Of a stretch of 64,000 nt of DNA, positions 57,879 through 64,000 are shown piece after piece. The DNA is taken from contig ML661382.1 in assembly GCA_007570785.1 (NCBI GenBank), positions 1,243,526 through 1,307,525 on the forward strand. The letters run 5' to 3'. Position 1 is the stretch's first letter. Each line of letters opens with the position of its first letter. The translations under genes and the position numbers were made by a program. The DNA comes from Antilocapra americana. Its lineage: Eukaryota; Chordata; Mammalia; Artiodactyla; Antilocapridae. The notes beneath the pieces are model-generated. The model saw nothing but the letters and a program-made list of their open reading frames with translations, was not told the origin of the DNA and did not search any database.

Positions 57879-58555
57879 GTAGGACCCCCTCAGGGCGCCC
57901 CCCGGTCTGAGTCCATCAGCCTCTCCTCTCAGACACTTCACGGTGCTGGCCGCATGGTCCAGCTGATGGGGATACCTGATTTGCTTGGGGGAGAAAAATA
58001 TATATATATATCTCTAACATAGTCCTAATAGTGTGGAAACTAAGACAATAACTCCTCCATTACCTAAGAAGGCTGAGGTTGAGGATACGATGGGGTGATT
58101 CCTGAGTTTCCAAGAATGCTTTGTGTCAAACTTGACATACTATTTGACAAGCCCCTATTTTGTTTTAAATTTTTTAATCTAACTACTGTGTAAGGATGGG
58201 GCAGAGGGAATCTTGTTCTCTCTTAAAGTGTGCAAGTCTTGAATGATCAGTTTAGTGAATTTTTTAGTATGTATATCCACTCCCGTGCAGTTTAAAATAC
58301 AGAGCAAAATGGTTAGAGTTGGATGTAGATCATATTATTTTTAAAAAGAGGAAAACCCAAGCAGAGACATATTTCTCACCTAAGGATAAACAGTGCGACT
58401 AATGTGACAGTCAGATTTGAATACAAAGCTCTTAAGTTATAGTAATTACTCAACTCATAATTTTGAGTTATAATAAATAAATGCTGCCCTGAGAAAGATT
58501 GCCAGGGACCTCTTAATTGCTGTTTCCAGTGGTTTTGTCTTTCTCTCATTTGATT
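57879..58555 (+). other. Start of the MACF1 intron after the CH1 exon
   Basis: The donor is at 57879 (gtagga). A (ta)n run lies near 58000-58012. No repeat is named, and no exon is recognised. Confidence 0.6.
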
Positions 58556-59600
58556 TCTTTGTAGCATTTGATAGTATTGACTAACTCACTGCTTCTTTAA
58601 AGCCCTCTCTTACGTGGCCTTCCAGGACACTGCTTTTTCCCAAGTTACCTCTCACCTCCATGAACGCCTTTCTCCTGCCTCTTTCACTGGCTTCTCATCC
58701 TCCGTGCGAGTCCTACATGTTGACATCCCCGAACCTTGACCGTTTTCTTGTTTTGTTCTCCGTATTCTTGGCAGTCTTATCTGTGTTACCTGCGGGGATC
58801 ATTCTGTTTGCATAGAATGCAAGGAATCACACACAGAAAAGGGTAGGGGTGATCCAGAGTCTGGTGCCTGGATGCATCTGAACTTTATGAAAACTGTGCT
58901 TCACTAGGCAGCTGCTCTCTCCTCTTTTTATGAGGTCTTTGTCTCTTCATTTTTCCTTCTCTGTGTGTGTCTTCTACATTCAGTTCTCTGCACTCCTTGC
59001 TCTGGCTTGTGTGGGAGCTATGGTGGTTGTTCCTCAGATGGTGGTGTAAACCCCTGCAGCCACATGATTCTAAAGACACAAACACGAACAATCTGGGTGG
59101 CTGGGGTTTTCTTCTCTTCTGTGGGTCAAGGGTCTGTTGATGTAGTTCAGCAATCTATGGCCTGGGAGATGGTTACATAAATCAGACACAGCTCCTTAGG
59201 TCACTTCTTTAACTGCAGGTGAGGTCAGTTTTCAAACTCTTAATACAAGGTTTAGATCGGGAGGTAATGATAGATCCTTTCTTTGTGTTCTTTCCTAAGC
59301 CAAAGACCCCTATCTCAACTGTGTCCTTGACACAGTCATCTGGATGTTACCCAGACATAACCTATATTCAGTACATCCCAAAGTGCTCAGTATTTTCATT
59401 CATGTACCTAGCTGTCCAAGTTAGAAAGCTGGAATCATACTATATTTAGTCCTGCCCATCATTCCCTCCCTGTCACCAACTCCAGTCAATCACTTCCAAC
59501 TCAGAAAGATGCTTGCATCTCATTGCTCTGCTCTGCTCAGGTCCAGGGCCTCCTCTCTTCACTTGGCCACTGTGATAGTTTCCTAATAAAGTTTTCCGTA
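58556..59600 (+). repeat. L2 LINE pieces, sense
   Basis: The left piece is 58560-58760 (ttgactaactcactgcttct, ggccttccaggacactgctt, ttcactggcttctcatcctc). The right piece is 59270-59595 (aactgtgtccttgacacagt, tcactccctcc-type text, accaactccagtcaatcact, ttggccactgtgatagtttc). The part between, about 58800-59260, is not clearly L2. Confidence 0.6.
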
Positions 59601-59865
59601 ACAACAAATGCGATGATAATGGTAGTAATTTATTGAGCCCTTACTGGAAATCACACTTTCTGCACTAAGCCCTTTACATGGCCCATCTCCTTTAATTCTT
59701 CAGTGACCTTATACTACAGATTCTGTTAATAGTCCCGTTTTATCGTGAGGTTTAGAGAGGTTAAACAGCCTGTTCAAGGTCACAGCACTAGAAAGAAGTA
59801 AAACCGAAACACGAGAACTCGGGCCACCTGAAGTCTGGCGCCTCTGCTCTTCACCTCTGCAGTAC
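59601..59865 (-). repeat. MIR SINE
   Basis: Reverse MIR: ggtagtaatttattgagccc, ttactggaaatcacactttc, ctgcactaagccctttacat, cctttaattcttcagtgacc, ctgttcaaggtcacagcact, ctctgctcttcacctctgca. Confidence 0.92.
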
Positions 59866-59869
59866 TGGC

Positions 59870-60720
59870 GCTGGTCTGCCTGCCTTTCCAGGCTTGTAGT
59901 GTCGCATTCCTCTTGGACCTTAAGCTCTTGCCGAACCGTTTGGCACGCTCTTTAAACTCGTATCTTTGCTCCTGGGGCACCCTCTGCTTGGCTTGCCTCC
60001 CCCACTCTGCTCTGCCTGGGCACCGCCGCCGCTGCTCCCCTTGGTGAGTACCTCCCGGACCCTCCCTCGTGGAGTCGACGCCCTTTCCTGCGTGTCCGCC
60101 CTGTACTCCTCCTCACAGACTTGGGTTACCGCAGCTGCGGCAGTTACCCTTCTGCCAGACTGTAACTTGAAGGTTGATGTTGTGTCTTATTTTTTTTTTC
60201 AGTCAGGACAAAGAAGGAAGGGAGAGAGAGAGGGAGGAAAGCCTGCTGTTTGCCCTCTAATTTCTTCAGCACTTACCAGTTGCCTCTCCTTTGGTGACCA
60301 ATAACTCTGTCAGGGTGCAGAGCCCTTCACAGCCTGTTTGCAGCCAGGCACTCTCCCCTGTGGAGCCTGCGCTGAAGCCACAGGAAACAACTCACCGCTT
60401 TCTAAACATGGTGTACTTTTGCACCTCTTTGCCTGTCCACCTCTCTTCCCCTTGAGCACATGTCTTGACCTCTGCTGCCTGGCCGTCATCCACTTACTCT
60501 TCAAGGCCCAGGTCCAGTGTCCCCTTCCTGAGACCCTGACCTCCGTCCCTGTGACTAAATTAATTGCAGCTCCATCTCTATTCCACACCACTTTGAAGAG
60601 ACGGGTGTGTGTGTTCACACATTGGTGTCCTCCGCTCCTCCAGGGCTGGGACTTGCTGTGCTGCCCTCTCGTCCAAGTCCTACACCAGCAGCATGAGAAG
60701 TATTCTCAGTAAGGATTTGT
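59870..60720 (+). repeat. L2 LINE pieces, sense
   Basis: The piece at 60395-60720 follows the L2 3' end (tggtgtacttttgcacctct, ttgcctgtccacctctcttc, ctcttcaaggcccaggtcca, cttcctgagaccctgacctc, ctccagggctgggacttgct). The part at 59880-60150 is weakly similar and GC-rich. Confidence 0.65.
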
Positions 60721-60734
60721 TCCCTTCAGCGAAT

Positions 60735-60935
60735 AACAGTTCAGTAGTCCTTTTAGCTTACAAAGCGTGTTCTAATCTGACTTGATCCTTACAGTAACCC
60801 TGAAGGGTGTAAAGATAGTTTACCCTTTCAATTTAACAGCTGAAGAAGCCGAGAATTAGAAGGATGAAGTGACTTTTCCAAGATCATACAGCTAGTGAAG
60901 GATGGAGCTAAGGACCAATCACGAGTCTTCTGACC
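60735..60935 (-). repeat. MIR SINE
   Basis: Reverse MIR: ttagcttacaaagcgtgttc, tgacttgatccttacagtaa, ccctgaagggtgtaaagata, ccaagatcatacagctagtg, aaggatggagctaaggacca. Confidence 0.88.
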
Positions 60936-62948
60936 AAAATGACTTGTTGTTTCTATTCAGTATGCCCCTATCTTGCTCTGTTTTCGTACCTCATCTCGTA
61001 AGATTTGGCGAAACTGAATTGTTCCTCCTTCAGGCCTGTCCCCCTAAACTTTGCAGTCCGATACAAATGCTCTGGCTCCCTACTCTTCGCTTGTAGCTGA
61101 TGTTGCCTGTTGGGGCTCTGCCTCAGTGCTGTGTGATGACAGGAGGCTCGGGGAGGGAGAAACGACAAACACATGCGGCATTGTTAGCAGCTGGAGGCCA
61201 GCCAGAGCTTTACTTAAACCCCTGGCAATTTTTCATCTCTTCCTACTCTCCCAGCCTTACAGCCCCAAAGGCATTTTCTCACCTTGGTGTATTTCACAGA
61301 GGTTCACTGCTCATCAGAATCGTTGCTCCATGCCGGCTGTCTTTGAACTTTGGGCTGAGAATTAGGGCTCAAAATCTATTTTTTGTAACTCAAGCATCCT
61401 TTGCTTTGCTCCCCAAGTACACATGAACCACATTACTGTTGCCATTGGCAGGCAGTCTGATGGAGGATGAAAACAACCAAGCCCTCAAGTTCTAGAATTA
61501 GTTAGCTTAATCTCTTGGATTCCCGAATATCTCTTGAGGAAACAGTTAGTTATTGAATAAGCTGATTCAGTCCTCTTTATTAGCTGAGAACACTGTTGGT
61601 CCAATCTTAAAAGAGATTTAAGAATGTAAGCCCCTGAAATATACATACAGATCACCTAAGGCAGAATGCAAATCCTACAGAGCGAACCGTTCTCCTCGTA
61701 CACCAGAAGCATCAAAAAGAAAGATCTAGAATTTTAAGTGTGGTTTTTCTTTGCATTATTCCTGATATTTCTCTGGGTCCTGACAGCTTATAAAGTATAG
61801 ATATATCTCCCTAAAAAGAACTTTAAGAAAGGCTGGGAGGTTGGGACAGAACAGAGAGCATGAACTTTTTCTGGTCAGTTTCTATGGACCGCAGAGGTTA
61901 GTGGGTAGAAAGGCAGGAAAGCATTTAATCTAACAGATGGAATCGTCTTTTCTATTTTTTTTTTTTTTCAAGTATGCAATCTACAAGCCATTGGCCTTCC
62001 TGGGATTTTACTTAAGAACTACAGAAAACCAGCAAAAGTTTTTAATTCCCAGTTTTTACCGATGTTCTCAGTTTTTTCTCTGCTTGCCTGAGGCTCTCTA
62101 GCTAGTGGCTCCAGGCCCCCTTGCTGTGTAGCCCCTGTACCGTGGCCACGTGAGACGGCTCACTGCTGCCTCAGCATGGCGTGTGGCTTTCACACCTCTT
62201 TCCTTACTCGTGTCTGTGGGAAAGGTGAGAAGGAGCCTGGCAGTGGAGCGCGGTTTAGGAGATTGACGGAGTCGTGCTGCGCAGGAGAGGAGTGTTGCCT
62301 TTGTTGCCCAGCCGTGACCGTAGGGTGGTGGCTTGTGACCACCACCTAGACCTGAGTTCTCAGGGCTGACTTCACCCTCAGTGCATTTCAGCCCCCACTG
62401 AAGGATCCGGTTCTACGTTTGGACTTGCACCCTCTGCCCCCTGAGCATCAGTGCCTGCCTGTGAAGTAAGGCTGCCCTTGGGGGACTTTACAGGCATCCT
62501 CATCCTCAGAGAGTCTTTGCTGGTCAGAGTTGGCTGATGTCACTGTCAGATCCCTCAAAACTTAAGGAACTCTCGAAGCAGGAGGTATAGAATTGTTATC
62601 GTCAAGGAGCCTCACACGTCACTCTCATATCATACTCTGTTTATTTCAGTAGAGATTCCCAGCCCCCACTCTTGTTCCCTGCATTTGACCACAGTTCTCT
62701 CCAGAAGTCTATGACTCCCACCTCGCCCCCCACCCAGGAGACCAGAACAACAACAAAGAAAACCAAACAAAATAATTTATGACAACTATAGTCGGCTTTT
62801 TTAGTGTTAGGCTTTTCCTGGAGGATAAATTTGGCCATTGAATCAAAAATGGAATTTTCCCTTTTATGGCTTAGAAATCAATAAATTCAGAAATCCATCT
62901 GAAGTCACCAGACTCACCCTCATTTTCCCTGTATCTTTTAATAAGTAT
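60936..62948. other. Intronic sequence, nothing recognised
   Basis: A T run lies at 61957-61968. No spectraplakin CH-domain exon and no named repeat are recognised. Confidence 0.5.
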
Positions 62949-63161
62949 ATGTGCTAAGTCACTTCAGTCATGTCCGACTCTGTGTGACCTTAAGGACTGT
63001 AGACTGCCAGGCTTCTCTGTTTATGGGATTCTCCAGGGAAGAATCCTGGAGAGTTCTGGAGTGGGTTGCCATTTCCTCCTACAGGGGATCTTCCCAACTC
63101 AGGGATTGAACTCCATCTCTTATGTCTCCTGCAGGCAGGTTCGTTACCACCTGGGAAGCCC
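62949..63161 (-). repeat. Bov-tA SINE with perfect target-site duplication
   Basis: In reverse: gctaagtcacttcagtcatg, tccgactctgtgtgacctta, tgggattctccagggaagaa, ggatcttcccaactcaggga, gttaccacctgggaagccc. An 11-bp direct repeat, ttaataagtat, lies at 62938-62948 and 63162-63172. A small internal duplication (gaatcctggagagttctggagtgg) is visible. Confidence 0.95.
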
Positions 63162-63409
63162 TTAATAAGTATGAGAGTAATTAACATACTCTTCTTTTTA
63201 AAGCTTTCTCCTCTGACTTATTTATTGCTCTGCAACATAGTATGGATCAAGGAAATTGAGCTACTTGTGTTTCTTTTAAGAGTCTTTGAGCAAAACTTTG
63301 CCACATCAGGCTTTGTGCACGTATTAAAGAATACCACAGGACAATCCTTGGTTCTTTCTGGGGATCCTCTTGTAACTTAATAATGTTGTTAATATGTTGT
63401 CATGGAAGC

Positions 63410-63620
63410 CTTGTGAAGGGAAAAAGCACTGAACACAGAGTCAAGAGACAGTGATCTGGCACTTTCCAGCTAAATGATCTTACACAGTTATGGAACTTCT
63501 CTAGACAGCGCATTTCTCATCTGTAAACTGAGAATGTTAGAGTTAAGTCACCTTTAAAGTCCCTTTGGACTCAGATTCTGATCCTCAGATTCTGCCCTTA
63601 AGTGCAATTTATTCCCTTTG
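63410..63620 (+). repeat. MIR SINE
   Basis: Sense MIR: agcactgaacacagagtcaa, gcactttccagctaaatgat, cttacacagttatggaactt, gcatttctcatctgtaaact. Confidence 0.85.
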
Positions 63621-63759
63621 CTAAAGCCACTCAGAATTGGGGGAAGCTGTTTATTTTTTCATACCCTCAAGCCAATCTTTTAAAAACTGGGAGAGCAGAG
63701 CTTTCCTTGGTTTATGAATGCATGATGATTGGGGAGAAAATTTAGTCATTCATTAATTT

Positions 63760-64000
63760 TTGAAAATAGCTATGTTGAGATTTAATTTACATACCACACA
63801 TTTAAAGTATACAGTTCAGTGACTTTTATTATATTCAAAATTGTGCAGCATCAGTACAATCAATTTTAGAACATTTTCCTCACTCCCCATAAAGAAACCC
63901 TGTACCCTTTAATTGTTATCCCTAAACACCCCTCCACCCCTTCCGCTGCCCTAGGCAACCACCGGTCTATTTACTATCTGTCTCTATAGGTTTGCTGATT
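63760..64000 (-). repeat. L1M 3' UTR fragment, cut by the window edge
   Basis: Reverse L1M 3' UTR: agtatacagttcagtgactt, attcaaaattgtgcagcatc, ccccataaagaaaccctgta, ctgccctaggcaaccaccgg. It runs off the right end. Confidence 0.92.

Noticed and set aside
57636..58022. Open frame of 128 codons running through the CH1 exon, which might suggest an upstream coding extension
   Set aside because: The frame begins at GTG, has no in-frame ATG before the exon, and crosses good acceptor and donor sites. It is intron that happens to be open.
60001..60055. gccgccgctgctccccttg|gtgagta as an exon end
   Set aside because: The donor looks strong and the upstream text is GC-rich, but the region grades into L2-like sequence, and no ATG-initiated frame in the phase required by downstream exons could be supported.
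1..64000. CRISPR array, operon, phage or other prokaryotic-style system
   Set aside because: The sequence is a ruminant intron by repeat content and splice structure; regularly spaced repeats with unique spacers are absent.

Overview
This window is mammalian nuclear DNA from a ruminant (bovid type). The evidence is the repeat content: BovB (RTE) LINEs, Bov-tA and Bov-A2 SINEs and a BovL1-type L1 3' end, on top of older cetartiodactyl CHR-type tRNA SINEs and pan-mammalian MIR, L2, L1M, MLT1 and hAT-Charlie remnants. There is no bacterial-style coding. The open frames are short, and almost all are chance or repeat-derived.

One exon is certain: 57817-57878 on the + strand, 62 nt, with canonical AG/GT flanks. 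It encodes ERDRVQKKTFTKWVNKHLMK, the start of the first calponin-homology (CH1) domain of a spectraplakin. The residue choices fit MACF1 (ACF7) better than plectin or dystonin as I know those sequences. The window is therefore read as 5' intronic sequence of MACF1, transcribed left to right. The next CH1 exon is not found before the right edge, so the downstream intron is longer than 6.1 kb.

The most interesting item is a candidate alternative first exon at 36306-36414. It has an ATG after an in-frame stop, 36 codons, a hydrophobic stretch followed by a basic cluster, and a CAG|GTAACG donor. It ends in the same phase (1) that the CH1 exon needs. Joined, it would give ...CARGRA-DERDRVQ..., a MACF1 form with a short N-terminal membrane-anchor-like segment, comparable to the membrane-anchored dystonin N-terminus. 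It lies in a repeat-free block about 21.4 kb upstream of the CH1 exon.

Layout: 1-36 kb is intronic or upstream sequence crowded with SINEs and LINEs, including a twin-primed L1 at 16.7-17.8 kb and a nested L1M/CHR/BovB block at 33.9-35.4 kb. 35.4-39.2 kb is largely repeat-free and holds the candidate exon. 39.3-49.7 kb is mixed intron. 49.7-54 kb is a dense nested block with two BovB copies in opposite orientation and an L2 cut by MIR, MLT1, BovB and Bov-tA insertions. 54-57.8 kb ends in a purine-rich and G/C-rich stretch just before the CH1 exon. 57.9-64 kb is downstream intron. Several insertions have clear target-site duplications, which give firm element boundaries. Family names for repeats come from recognition of consensus sequence, not from a database search.
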